From Malus domestica (Eukaryota; Streptophyta; Magnoliopsida; Rosales; Rosaceae): 64,000 bases of DNA. The notes below the pieces were generated by a model. The model was not told the DNA's origin, did not search any database, and was given only the letters and a program-made list of their open reading frames with translations. The position numbers were made by a program, and so were the translations under genes. The stretch spans positions 4,599,501 to 4,663,500 of the forward strand of contig NC_091665.1 of the NCBI RefSeq assembly GCF_042453785.1, written 5' to 3'. Of the stretch, positions 32,874-44,678 are shown piece by piece (within the stretch, counting starts at the first letter, position 1; each line of letters opens with the position of its first letter).

Positions 32874-34336
32874 ATGACTACTCAACCAGGTACGAATTGG
32901 ACGCTTCTTGAAGATGTTGCGTTGTGTACTAGTTGGGTTCAAGTTACTCATGATTCGATTACGGGTAATGAGATGCAGTTGCGAGAAATGTGGAGTCTTA
33001 TTCATACCAATTATCTTGAGAAAATGGGTGGGCAAAGAACTAAGGAATCGATGTCCAGTCGTTGGAAATTACTTAGTCAATCGTTTAGTACGTGGAGAGA
33101 CGCCTTGGCACAAGCTAGTGGTAATCTTCGAAGTGGGGAAAATTTAACGGATCAGGTAACAATATATTATTTATTTGTTAGCTACTTTCATTATATTTAT
33201 TTGTTTGTATTATTTATTTGTTATCTTCTTTCATTATAATTATTTGTTAGCTACTTTCATTATATTTATTTGTTTGTATTATTTGTTACCTACTTTCATT
33301 ATAATTATTTGTTAGCTACTTTCATTATAATTATTTGTTTGTATTATTTATTTGTTACCTACTTTCATTATAATTATTTGGTTGTATTATTTATTTGTTA
33401 CCTACTTTCATTATAATTATTTGTTAGCTACTTTCATTATATTTATTTGTTTGTATTATTTATTTGTTACCTACTTTCATTATAATTATTTGTTAGCTAC
33501 TTTCATTTATAATTATTTGTTTGTATTATTTATTTGTTACATACTTTCATTATAATTATTTATTTGTTACCTATTCTCATTATAATTATTTGTTTGTGTA
33601 GGAACTTCAAGCACAAGCTTGGTATGGTGCCAAAACCAAAAGCAAAAATAAAACATTCACCCGGTTTGAATGTTGGAATATTGTCAAAGATTGTCCTAAA
33701 TTTAGAGTTGTGCATGTCGGTCCAGAAGTTTTCATGAACAGCACCCCTCTACACTCTACACCTGAGCATGCCTCGCATGATCATGATGAAGATGATGAAG
33801 AAGTGCCTGAAACGCCCCCCGTTGAACAAGCGTCGGGGTCGACCCGTTATCCAATTAGGCCTCAAGGTAAGAAGGCTTCAAAGAGAAAAGGTAATGCTTC
33901 CAAGAATGATTATGCAAAGTATATGGAAGATCTTGCCCGCCAAGGTGAATTGAATTTGGCCCGGAAAATGGCTAAATTTGAGGCTGATAAGGCTAGAGAG
34001 GATGCAAAAGCTGCAGCTTTTGAGAGAAAATTTGAAGCTGATGAGAGAGAAAGAGAACTACTTCGGCAAGAAAGGGAACATAGAAGAGAAGAAAGAATGG
34101 CTGAACGAGATCGTGACATTATGAAGGAGCCTTTAGAAGGGAAGTCTCCAGACTCTAAATATTTTTGGAAGTCAGAGAAAGCGGATGTGTTGCGAAGGAG
34201 GCGTGCAAGAGAAGCGAGAGCAAGAGGAGATGGTCCTAGCACCACAAGAGAAGATTATCCTAGCATGACAAGAGAAGATCATCCTAGCACCACAAATTGG
34301 TTAGGTGATGGTTATCATCCATTCACGAACCCATAA
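32874..34336 (+). CDS. PIF/Harbinger ORF1 (Myb/SANT-like DNA-binding protein)
   Basis: Two exons, 32874-33155 and 33602-34336, with GT-AG borders and phase 0, give 338 residues. Residues about 8-90 form a trihelix Myb/SANT-like fold (NWTLLEDVALCTSW ... SMSSRWKLLSQSFSTWRDAL). After an acidic hinge (HDHDEDDEEVPETPP) comes a Lys/Arg/Glu-rich, probably coiled-coil region (about 200-290). Genome annotations often mislabel this family as glutathione S-transferase T3-like or NAM-associated. In Harbinger systems ORF1 protein binds the element ends and helps bring the transposase to nuclear DNA. No stop or frameshift was seen. The intron is filled with tandem repeats. Confidence 0.88.
33160..33600 (+). 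repeat. Tandem repeat filling the ORF1 intron
   Basis: About eight units of tacctactttcattataatt followed by atttgt(tt)gtattatttatt, in period-24 to period-60 variants, occupy nearly the whole intron. The intron borders themselves are intact. Confidence 0.85.
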
Positions 34337-34439
34337 TTTTCCAATCAATTCGGGTTGTAATTTCTTATTCGGGTTGTAATTTCTTATTCATTGAATAGAG
34401 TACTTTATGTTGTTTCCAATTTATTGAACTTAGTACTTT

Positions 34440-34870
34440 ATTCAAAACACATTTAAACACACCAAATAAAATAACATCAACACACCAAATAAACACACCA
34501 AATAAAAACAAACACCAAATAAAATAAAATTACATTTCAACTCACTAAATGAACTAAAAAAACACACCACATAAAATAAAATAAACACACCAAATAAAAA
34601 CAAACACCAAATAAAATAAAATTACATTTCATCTCACTAAATGAACTAAAAAAACACACCACATAAAATAAAATAAACACACCAAATAAAATAAAATTAC
34701 ATTTCAACTCACTAAATGAACTAAAAAAACACACCACATAAAATAAAATAAACACACCAAATAAAAACAAACACCAAATAAAATAAAATTACATTTCAAC
34801 TCACTAAATGAACTAAAAAAACACACCACATAAAATAAAATAAACACACCAAATAAAAACAAACACTAAT
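34440..34870. repeat. Tandem repeat between the two transposon genes
   Basis: About four units, each roughly 70-110 bp, built from acatttcaactcactaaatg, aactaaaaaaacacaccaca, and variable numbers of taaaataaaataaacacacc and aaataaaaacaaacacc. It lies between the convergent 3' ends. An open frame read through it is an artefact of the repeat. Confidence 0.85.
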
Positions 34871-34874
34871 GAAC

Positions 34875-36290
34875 TTAAGTATCGTCAGCACCCCTCAATT
34901 CCCACTGGTGCTCTATCAAGTCAAGTTGGCGGGCATTGTGCATATTTGACCTTTGAAGTGCAGTATATCGTTGGATGATCCTTTCATTGTAACGTCCATC
35001 CCTTTCTAATGGCTCATGTTGCACGGGCTCATCGGTGGCGTCATGAGCACAATATATACGTGTTCTTGAATTGTTCATCGTGTCTGGCTCATATTCATCA
35101 ACGGCTTCATAATCGTACTCATCTTCCACAATCATGTTGTGAAGAATGATGCACGTCATCATGATGGATCGAAGCGACTCTACATCAAACAATCTGGCAG
35201 CACCCCTGATGATCGCCCAGCGAGCTTGGAGGATACCGAAACAACGCTCCACATCCTTCCTGCACCCTTCTTGACATCTTGCAAAGTGTTTTTCCTTTGC
35301 ACTGCGCGGACGTGGCACTGTTTTGACAAATGTTGACCACCTTGGGTAAATGCCATCAGCTAGGTAGTATGGCCCGTCGTACATACGTCCATTGACCTCA
35401 TACGTGACTTTTGGTGCATTTCCTTGCAGGACATCGTTGAACACTGGGGATTGGGCAAGGACGTTGAGGTCATTTTGAGCTCCCGGAACCCCGAAAAAGG
35501 CGTGCCAAATCCATGTATCAAAAGATGCCACCGCCTCCAAAATGATACTTTTTGATCCTTTTCTGTCCCCATAAGCGCCTTGCCATGCACTTGGACAGTT
35601 TTTCCAAGTCCAGTGCATACAATCAATGCTTCCAATCATCCCTGGAAAACCTCGAATCTCGCCTTTCTTCAGAAGCCTTTGCAAGTCCATATGAGTAGGT
35701 CTCCGGAGGTACTCTGCGGTGTAGATAGATTCGATTGCCGAACAAAACCTCATGAGGGACTCAAGAATGGTTGATTGTCCCATCCTCGTTATCTCGTCCA
35801 CTTGGTCTGCAGCTGCTCCATATGCAAGCATCCGCAAGGCAGCAGTAATTTTTTGCTGAGGCAGGAGACCCATAGCACCAAAAGCATCCGGCTTTTGCAC
35901 AAAGTAAGAATCATGGTTGCAAACAGCGCCCATGATTTTGTTGAACAAATGTCTTTCCATTCTAAAACGACGTCGGAAGTATGTTTCAGGGAATGCACTG
36001 TTACGGACAAAATAATCGTCCAAGAGCTCCTGACCTCGTCGTTGCCTGTTTCTATCAATGTTTACAGCACGGTTGGGCCTGCAGATATGAGCCACAGCTT
36101 GGACGACTCGACGGGATTGTGAGGCTCCTGCCATTCTTGATTCGTCATCTCTCCGTCTACGCTCGTCATCCTCTTCCATCTCATTTTGGGCCCAATCCCT
36201 AACATTGAACATTCCTTGTGATTGGTTAAACAATTCTTCCTCTTCTTGCTCGATTTCCCACATCATCTTTGAAGAAGAAGAAGAAGACAT
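34875..36290 (-). CDS. PIF/Harbinger DDE transposase (HARBI1/DDE_Tnp_4 type)
   Basis: Single frame of 471 residues starting at ATG 36290. The acidic, serine-rich N-terminus is followed by a helical DNA-binding region (about 85-200, RMERHLFNKIMGAV) and the DDE nuclease domain. Catalytic acids: D223 in GSIDCMHW, D312 in YYLADGIYP and E348 in KDVERCFGILQARW. The conserved GVPGAQND (268-274) and the C-terminal CIILHNMIVED are also present. The family cuts and pastes with TTA target preference, matching the flanks seen. Length is normal for plant PIF transposases (about 400-480), with no stop or frameshift, so it may be active. It is convergent with ORF1. Confidence 0.95.
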   Translation of the reverse strand: MSSSSSSKMMWEIEQEEEELFNQSQGMFNVRDWAQNEMEEDDERRRRDDESRMAGASQSRRVVQAVAHICRPNRAVNIDRNRQRRGQELLDDYFVRNSAFPETYFRRRFRMERHLFNKIMGAVCNHDSYFVQKPDAFGAMGLLPQQKITAALRMLAYGAAADQVDEITRMGQSTILESLMRFCSAIESIYTAEYLRRPTHMDLQRLLKKGEIRGFPGMIGSIDCMHWTWKNCPSAWQGAYGDRKGSKSIILEAVASFDTWIWHAFFGVPGAQNDLNVLAQSPVFNDVLQGNAPKVTYEVNGRMYDGPYYLADGIYPRWSTFVKTVPRPRSAKEKHFARCQEGCRKDVERCFGILQARWAIIRGAARLFDVESLRSIMMTCIILHNMIVEDEYDYEAVDEYEPDTMNNSRTRIYCAHDATDEPVQHEPLERDGRYNERIIQRYTALQRSNMHNARQLDLIEHQWELRGADDT

Positions 36291-36489
36291 TGTAAAAAGG
36301 AAGCAGAAACTATGAATAATGATAGGGATTTTGGTGAAGAAGGAAGCAAAAACTATGAATAATGATAGGGATTTTGGCGAAGAAGGAAGCAGAAATTATG
36401 AATAATGATAGAGATCTTGAGAAAATTGGTGTGAGATTTATGAGGATGGATGGGGGATTATATGGAGGATTTAGAAGGGATTAGGTTGT

Positions 36490-36850
36490 AGATAATGTCA
36501 CGTGGCATGCCGTCATTCGTTAAAAATCTGGTGGAAATCTATCCTCAAAGATTGTAATCGGATTGTGACACGTGGCACGACGTGATTGGTTAAAAATCTT
36601 ATCAGAAATCCATCACCAATAATTGTCTTTTCAGATAATGACACGTGCCTTGACACAACGATTAAAAATCTTATCGGAAATCCATCACCAATAATTTTCT
36701 TTGCGGATAATGACACGTGGCGCAACGAGAACGATTAAAAATCTTATCCGAAATAACAAATATAATTATTTTGAATTATTTTATAAATACAAAAATACAA
36801 AAATTTTATTGCTATTGGCTTTTCGGATAATGACACGTGGTGCAACGAGA
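36490..36850. repeat. Right subterminal G-box repeats of the Harbinger element
   Basis: CACGTG occurs at 36499, 36569, 36642, 36714 and 36834, each in the phrase (g)acacgtgg(c) followed by a cgattaaaaatcttatc-like segment, with spacing of roughly 70-120 bp. Two more CACGTG lie near the left end at 32405 and 32601. Confidence 0.9.
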
Positions 36851-37187
36851 ACGATTAAAAATCTTATCCGAAATTACAAATAAAATTATTATGTATTATT
36901 TTATAAATAAAAAAGTATTAATATTTTATTGCCAATTGCCAGGGCTATTCAGTGCAGGGGTGGAGATGCAAAAGGCAATTGACAGGGGAATGCACTATTC
37001 ATTAAGGGCAGTTACTGTTCACTAGGTGGATTAAATAGTGAATTGCCTGGGAGGGCTCCTACACTGGAGTTGCTCTTACACCTTCAAATAAGGCCACCCG
37101 CTACAAGTTGAGACCCTCCCTCTTTCCCAATTTCTGTAGCCGTTAATAACAGAATTCGCGCCATCTTATTAAATTCCCAAAAACGCT

Positions 37188-37200
37188 AAACCCTAAACCC
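37188..37200 (+). promoter_or_regulatory. Telo-box-like promoter motif before the WD40 gene
   Basis: ctaaaccctaaac lies about 45 bp upstream of the start codon. aaaccctaa (telo-box) motifs are frequent in promoters and leaders of plant housekeeping and translation genes. Only about 110 bp separate it from the Harbinger end. Confidence 0.5.
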
Positions 37201-37240
37201 CAAATCCAAAACCCTATCTTCTCAATTTGATCGAGGAAAG

Positions 37241-39021
37241 ATGCTGGAGGCGAAGAGTCTGAGCAAGGCAGTAGTGCCGTCTTCCCTCATAGAGAATCCT
37301 TCTCCTGGTAGTCTCCAGTCCACTCGCCTGGCTCTCCATGTGCGCACTCTCCTAAACCCTAACCCTACCTCTTTCCGATGTCCTCTCTTTTTATCTCCCT
37401 TTGTATTTATTTATTATAATTGTTCTAATTTCTGTCAGGTTGCCGAGGACTGCTCCTCGTGTTGGGTCTACATCGCCTCCGGCTGCCAAATTTATAAGCT
37501 TCAGGTATTATATCTCACAAGCCATAATTTGACTATTTTTTAACCTTCTAATTTCTAGTATCTTTGAAAGTTTGGTAAATGTATGCCAATTTGTGGGACT
37601 GTGATTTCGGTACGTTTGATTGTTTCTAGATGCTAAATCTGAAAGGCATGCCTAAAGTTAGATATGTAAATTTGTAAAATTTTGAAGAACCGTGAGTGTG
37701 ATATCCCAGTTCAACTGCAAAATGTTTGTTTGAGATCAGTCGGGGTTGGAACTTGCCATGGTAGAGAAACAAAATTGCTGATAAAAACACTAACAAATAT
37801 TAATACAACGTGTTCCGAGTTTTAGGTATGACATAATTTGATCATATGTTACTAGTCAAAGTGCATGGTGGTTAAGCTAGAAGCTTTCTTAATATTCTTC
37901 TTTTTGTTTCATTTAAGATTCCATTGGAAGAGTCTCTGGTCGGTGAAGGGAAAGAAGGCCTTCTGATTCCTGTACTCAGGGAGGTAGGCAATTTCATGAA
38001 TTGAAGCATGGCTATTCAGTAATCAGTATATTCTGTGTTAGTTCTGTAATAATTCCTCTGATCCTTGAAGGTTATGGATTCTTTTATGGTTAACCGCTGC
38101 CCTCATCGTTCTGAAATTCAGAGTATGGTGCTTGCTGAAACAGAGAGTAAGTGATTGTTGCGCTGAGGTTTTTTTTTTTTTTTTTTGGTTTTGTTAGGTT
38201 AGGCTCACGTTTTATATTGATTGTCCATACCATCATTGTTAGATTTTGGATAAGCGGGGGAAAATAGAGGGTGCATAGTGCTGTTGCTTATACCTCTTCT
38301 TTGACCTCTATTTTTTTAAGGGTATTGTATACTTTTTGTTATTCCAATGGAAGAGTAGGAGTAACATTTTGTTTTATTATTTTAGGATTTTGACCATTTT
38401 CATGAAAAAGCAGGAATGATGTGTACCTTTTTCTAGAATTGAATATCAAACTTAGATCAGGAATTGGCTTCAGATTAGGAAAATGCTAGGGAGACCACCT
38501 TTTTATACCACATTTGTGTACCATCTGGTGTGGCAAGTTATGTGTGCATGTCACGTCAATTAATGAACTTATCTTTTTGGATGTTGGTTGTATGCATCAC
38601 TTGCCACATGAGATGGTGTTCTAATGTGGTATAAATATGCTGTCTCTCGCATTACTCTTCAGATAATGTATTCTAGAGAAAATGTGCAAATATCATTTCA
38701 GAATATGGGTTTTGGAAATTTTCCTAATTTCTTATCATTTGTTATCTTGTCAAAATGCAGGCAATGACTATTCAATGTTGGGAACTGTGGATTCTTATGG
38801 TCACTTTATTGTATCAAAACTAGATACTACTGGTGAAGGTACAATTTCTCATTTAGTTTTGATTTGTGGTTCTACCCTTGTTGTGGGGATTTGGGAATAT
38901 ATGCTTTTAAAGAGAGAAAAATGAAGTTGATGGCCTTCCTGGGAGATGATTTAACGTGCCATGTAGAGGTTCCTTTTTCTTTTCACTTAGTGGGAAAGGG
39001 CTTTGTTGTTGTTGTTGTTGA

Positions 39022-39053
<32 letters not shown>

Positions 39054-42000
39054 TAGAAATGTGCCATGTAGAGAGGTTCCTTTTTCTTTTCATTTTGTGT
39101 ACAAGGCTTTGGGTAATGGAGAGAAACACAATCATAGTGGCTTTACAATTGAGAGAAGGGCCCCTCCAACCTTAATTGGATCCAAGTGTTTAGTTCCTGT
39201 AGTGGTTTGATCTGCATTATGGCCCAGAAAGGAGCTTTCTTTATATTCAATCTTTGCACTGCAGTGTCCTTGCAAGTTCCCGATTGCCCCATGCCAATTC
39301 ATGTTTTCCCTCAACTGATTGGATCAAAAGATAGAGGCATAAAGCTTCTTTTTCATGAAGACTAACTAAACTTTCCTAATTTGAGCAACCACCTAATCTA
39401 CTCTTTTAAGAATATTAGCAATGGAAAAGAACTTGCAATGAATAACCACAGTTGAGCAACTAATGCATAGTTTAAGGGAAGAAGGACCTGCCATGAAAAT
39501 TTTAATCTCCTTTTCCCACTCATGAGTAAATAAATGCTTAATATGTGTAACAAAAATAAGAAAAAAAGAGTCACTACCCATTTATATGCTTTATGATCTT
39601 GAGATCGAGATAGCCCTGCAATCATGGAGCTTGTGCAAGGAGCTAGTATACAAAATGCTCAATGGTCATTACATAGTTATTAACAATCAAAATTTGCCAA
39701 ATTAATCAGTTTTTTTCTCTCTTTGTATCTTGATTCAATGCATTTGCTGCATCATTTTAATATGAAAGTGAGGTAGAATATTACATCACCAATTGAATTA
39801 TGTGAAGGGTTTCAACTATGTGCATATTATGGTTATAGTTTCATTTTGTGTTTGGCTTACTAATTGTAGAATTAACCTATTAATTCTCACATGTAGAGCG
39901 ACTTACTTATTCAGTATTGCCTCGTGATTGTGGCATTGGAGAAAGTGGTTGGGCAGGGCTTTCCTTCAGTCCTGCACAATGGTCTACGGTACTGAGTGAT
40001 TACTTTTACTTTTGACACTGAATTTTTGCATTGTGTTTCAAAACGCCGTTTCATTTGTGAGCAATCAGCCAAAAATACCAAAGCTGAACCATGTTATGAA
40101 TAGTATTAAGTTGTCTGGATTCATTATTGACAATTACTTTAGTATGTACTGGTTTCTCATCTGTCAGTAAAACCCTTTCATTTTCTTAAACTTTTCCATT
40201 GGGACTTTTTTTTTTTATCTCTTTTATCTAATTTCTTTTTGTCAGATTTCCAGTATCTTTAATATCTTAGAATTACATATTGAAATCATTACAGTATTGA
40301 AGTAAAATTAAATAAACAGATTTAACCTTGTAGGCCAAAGATTATTCAGAGACGCTGGGTTTATAAGATACAATTGAGTTCACACAACTAAAATTTTTAC
40401 ATGATCAATAAAAGGTGCAAGGAAAATTTATAAGTCACATGGAGACGTCTTTCCTGTTAATAAGAATGAAAAATAGGACAGATGTGCTTGCTGTATCCTT
40501 TCCTTTGTAAACATTTAACCCAAATAGTTGGGAGACTATGATTTGTTCTCTGATTAGTTTTTCCTACTTATATTTCTCTATATATATGCATCATCTCTTT
40601 TCCAGGCAGCCGTTGCGCGTAGCTTCTGCAAAACCATTGATGTTTATGACCAGGATATTCATGTCAGGACATTGTGTACGTAAGTGTTACATGTGGTTCC
40701 TGAATAGTTATTTAGTATTTCTAGTTGAAATCCATCACTGTCTATATTTGAAAGAAATTAAATTCCATATAATTGTGACACTTGTTGTGTTTAGAACAAA
40801 TCGATTCAGCTGGGACATTCAAAACACCATGTTCTGGCGTGTGTGCATTTGTTTTCTCATTTGTGCTTTTCATCAATCTTTAATTCTCAGTATCCATTGA
40901 GATGGTTATACTTAATGCTAAAATTGCTTTCATTGATATCTCTAAGTTCCATTCCTGTGGAATGTTTTGAAATGTAAAATGTCGTCACCTCTGGTTGTTT
41001 CTGGAACATGTTCCTTCAATTTACTACTGCATATTATTCCAGGATGAACAAAAAAAAAAAAAAAATAGAGAATCGAAGGACAAGCCCCACTTTTAGTCAA
41101 TATTTATTTTCTATTATAATTTGTTTGAATACTTTGTGATGAAAAGAGCTATCAATTGTATATGACTAATTCATGAGATATGTGTTCAGAGTGCGTATGT
41201 GATTTTCTTTGTGCACTTTGCCTATGATTTTCATTTCACCGTAATGGCTGACTGATCACCGATATATTCAACCTAGGTTATGCAGCTACTCAGAAAACTT
41301 ATATCCATTACCGAAGATCCTTATAGAGCTTTCAGTCAACTTTGTTGCATTAATTTTATGTAAAAAAAAATATTTCCAGCCCTTTTTGTTAACATAGCCA
41401 TTTTACAGACTTTGGTATCCGTCATCATTGAACTTCATAACATGTTCACATTATGGAAATGAGGGTTCTATATTAGCAATCACAGAAGGTTCCCAGGTAA
41501 AACTTTTGTGTTTTTATACCTTTTAGGTTTTCGAATGGTTTCATGGACTTTATTATTCAATATGCTTGAATTGCTTAGCTGCATCTATTGGGATAACTGT
41601 AGCTGACTATATGGGACTTGAGAATGAAAGAAAATGGTGGCTGTCTACAACGAATATGTGGTTCCCTTGGTGATGCCTTTTATGCTGTGTGCTGTTCTTC
41701 AACTGGGAATGTTGCAGTCGGAGGAGCTGATCGTACAGTGACAATCTACGATCCTCGCAGGTGGGTACCATTTGGTTCAATAATGTCCAAGTTATTCTAG
41801 TTATCTTTGGTTGTCCTTGACTCTTGTTGATTTACGATTTATGCTTTCCTTAGGCTCCAGTAGGTATTCAGAAGCTAAGGAAAATAATTGAACTTTAGTT
41901 TTTGGTTTCGACTCTTCTTTTACACTCTGCAAAACTGAGAACTCAGAGTCGGAACTGAAACCGGATATATGGTATGTGTTAATTTCATGTAGATGGTCAT

Positions 42001-43343
42001 CATTATCAAGATGGGTGCACTGCTCCAAATATGAGGTCAGTTGTGTTTTAACATATGATGCATTGTCTTTGTGTATGAGCCCACAGTGCATTTATTTGTT
42101 TTTAATTTGCTAATCGTTGGTCTTTTATTTTAATAGTGGACTTTCAATTTTAAATATAACGAACTTCCACTTTGTTCAAAAGCGACCAAATTTCTGTTGT
42201 TTTATTATTTGGATTATACGTAAATGCTGGAGATGGCAATTTTTTTTGCAGATAACTGGGCTTGCTTTCTCTTCAGTTGACTCCAACTACATCTACGTAC
42301 AAGGGGTTGACTATGAGGTTATTGCAATTTCTTTTTAATGTTCCTTTTTTTACATGGTAACTTCATTTAGGTGAATGATTTTTGCTAAGCCTTGGTAATT
42401 TAATGATCACCCTAAACTGTCTGACGAGACTGACATGAAAGTTTAATTTATTTTTTTTTAGAATTGGTTGGAGGCATTTATGTTGTTTTGAAAGGCAAAC
42501 TCAGTTTTATACGTACTGAAATACTAATATCCCGAAAGCAAAGACAACTAAGAACGAAGTCCTCATTGTTGCTTTCTAAGATGACCCATAAAACACTCAG
42601 AGGGTTCAGAATTTGAGAAGCCTTATTTTCATCTGTCCCAATTGCTTATAAATTTTTAAAAGAAGCATGACATAAGTTACTTTGGCCCTCTTCTGCACCT
42701 GGTTTTGTTTTATCCATCATTTGGAAATCTTTCTTAATAGCTGACTTGTTACTCTGAATTCTCATTGCGGCAACCTATGACTTTGTTTGCAGGTCTTATG
42801 TGGACAGTGGAAAGATAGCAGTAAGTTATTTTCATTTAGAGGAGACTCAAATTGGCTTGGTTTTAGCAAGGTATTACTTTCTAATGATTTGCACAAGCCT
42901 TGAATACATACTGTCCTCACACTTATAATTTTAATTGTGTTTCTTGAATCAAAACCGGAAATTTGTTCTATTGAAAGCTCCTTACGAATGTAAAGGTTTG
43001 GAGGTTTCTGGGATTTCTGGAAATTTGTTCTATTAAAAACTCCTTACGAATGTCGAGTTAATCTACGATTATCTTTCTTCTACAATAGGAAGCCAAAGAT
43101 GATTTTATCCAACAGACCTAGGAGTGATGGGATCCGATCAATTAAACAAAAAACAGCTTTGCCTATAATTTCCAATAAAATTCTTAAAACTTTGATGTGC
43201 TATTGCAGTGCCAAAATAGGGATCTTCTAGGTGGATGGTGCGACTCTGGTAGTATCTTTGTGGCCGATGTTGTAGCTAAAGAGAAGGAAACAAACGCACC
43301 GACGTGTTCTTCCAGTGGATCTCCTGGCGCTCGTTCAACTTAA
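37241..43343 (+). CDS. WD40-repeat (transducin-like) protein, 13 exons
   Basis: Exons: 37241-37339, 37439-37504, 37918-37983, 38071-38146, 38761-38838, 39897-39988, 40606-40679, 41409-41496, 41603-41760, 41993-42035, 42252-42317, 42793-42870, 43209-43343. All GT-AG with consistent phases; 1119 nt, 372 residues. The N-terminus MLEAKSLSKAVVPSSL is followed by weak beta-propeller repeats: WVYIASGCQIYKLQ (34-55 region), SYGHFIVSK, WAGLSFSP, LTIWDLR (214-220), VGGADRTVTIYDPR (about 252-265), GLAFSS, GGWCDSGSIFVAD. TIWDLR and TIYDPR are typical WD endings. The family belongs to the WD40 scaffold proteins; I do not know its partner or role and give no symbol. No damage was seen. Introns are ordinary. 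A Harbinger element ends 163 bp upstream, so the natural promoter is cut short. Confidence 0.9.
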
Positions 43344-43917
43344 TTCTCATCTGCGTAAGAGGACTTTCACTGCCGTGCTGTATCGCACTGCAAAAGAGTC
43401 GTAAGCAGTCATTTTGAGTAGCTACCAATGCCGTCCCCCAGTGAATTCTAATATTTTAGTTCTGCAATTTAGAATTTTGTACATGAAATGTAGGGTTACC
43501 GTGATATGAACTGTTTCTAACTTTCTGATTTGGAATTAATGTGATTGTAGATTCTTAACTTATCTTCCTATTTTTGCGTTTTCGGTTTCCAGTAGGCGTC
43601 CACATGTGTGTGAGCGACAATCAGTTGTTGATGGCTATGGATTCTGCAATAGCGTTTAGGTTCCTAAACCCTTCTGCAATAGAGTCCACACATATCTACA
43701 ACTAGTGGCAGAGTCACATAGAGGCCAATGTCGGTCCAGGCCTCTCTTGAAATTTCAGCCTTTTGTGTGTACTCTCTGCAAGCTTTTACAAAAATGAGCC
43801 TGTGGCTCGTTGGCCTATACAGCCTAGAGCAAGATCTAATTTTAAGTCATGATTCTAAAATTTAAAGCTGCACCATTCTTATTTGATTGAAACTTTCCAT
43901 GCCAATCCAAAAGAACC
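43344..43917 (+). other. WD40 gene 3' flank
   Basis: Probable 3' untranslated region and spacer. No gene was seen. Confidence 0.4.
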
Positions 43918-44114
43918 AGGATCCTCGCCGGATCCATTCCCTAGGGATCCTAGGAATTCCGTAATCATGTCCGTTCATCGTATATTGTGCCGTCAGAAAT
44001 CATTTAAAATTTAAAATTCAAATATAAATAGTACTTAATGAAAACTGACCGCACAATATACGATGGATAGACACGATTGCAAGATCTCTAATAAATGGAT
44101 CCGATGAGAATCCT
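43918..44114. mobile_element. BamHI-rich MITE, copy 1
   Basis: About 197 bp palindromic element. The left reads aggatcctcgccggatcc and the right ggatccgatgagaatcct inverted. The internal phrases gttcatcgtatattgtgc and gcacaatatacgatggat pair. A second copy lies at 51180-51385. Confidence 0.7.
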
Positions 44115-44450
44115 GATTCAATACAAAAAACAAAACCTTTAATTTTCTTCCATTAATTATATTTTAAATGCTAATTTCTTTCTATGACTTATGCTCCTTG
44201 TAATCTGATTTTTTGACTTGGGCACTGACGACACTTGACAGTCACCCGCGTGGACAATTATCAAAGTTGGCCCCATCTACATCTTGGTTCTAGTTAAGCA
44301 TTCGGATGTATTTCTTGGTACTTGAGGGTTTACGAATGCGTCAAAAGTCAAGGGTCAAGATGCCTTGCTTGGTTGACCAACAGGGGTATATTGGCTATGG
44401 CTGCTGTCTTGTTTTTAGGGGGGGTGTGTGTGTTAGGGCATGTATGGTTT

Positions 44451-44668
44451 GGACTTGGATTCTCTGCCCTCCCAATTCGGTGTCCTCCCCGTGCCCTCCT
44501 GTTTGTGTGGTCACGATTAAGCCACGTCAATATTTTATATTACTATTTTTTTTTATCTTATTATTTTTATAAAAAACAATATAAAATGTTAGCATGGATT
44601 AACCATGACCACACAAAACAAAAGGGCACAAGGAGGACACCGAAATGGGAGGGCAGAGAATCCAAGTC
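44451..44668. mobile_element. MITE with 10-bp duplication (Mutator-like size)
   Basis: 218 bp, with ends ggacttggattctctgccct / agggcagagaatccaagtc inverted and pairing further through ggtgtcctcc and tgtgtggtca. Flanked by TGTATGGTTT at 44441-44450 and 44669-44678. The near-complete palindrome means a read-through RNA would fold on itself. Confidence 0.8.
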
Positions 44669-44678
44669 TGTATGGTTT

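Larger units (their letters stand above)
32146..37075. mobile_element. PIF/Harbinger transposon, apparently complete
   Basis: 4930 bp. Terminal inverted repeats GAGCACCTCCAGCG (32146) and, from the other strand, GAGCAACTCCAGTG (37075). Flanked by the 3-bp duplication TTA (32143-32145 and 37076-37078), the classic PIF/Harbinger target. It holds both expected genes in convergent arrangement: a Myb/SANT-like ORF1 on the + strand and the DDE transposase on the - strand, both open. Subterminal regions carry G-box repeats. It sits 166 bp before the WD40 gene start codon. Confidence 0.93.

Noticed and set aside
33352..33737. Hydrophobic frames reading LLATFIIFICLYYLFV-like repeats
   Set aside because: They read through the tandem repeat in the ORF1 intron.
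34537..34770. 77-codon frame with repeated FILFYVVCFFSS
   Set aside because: Read-through of the intergenic tandem repeat of the Harbinger element.
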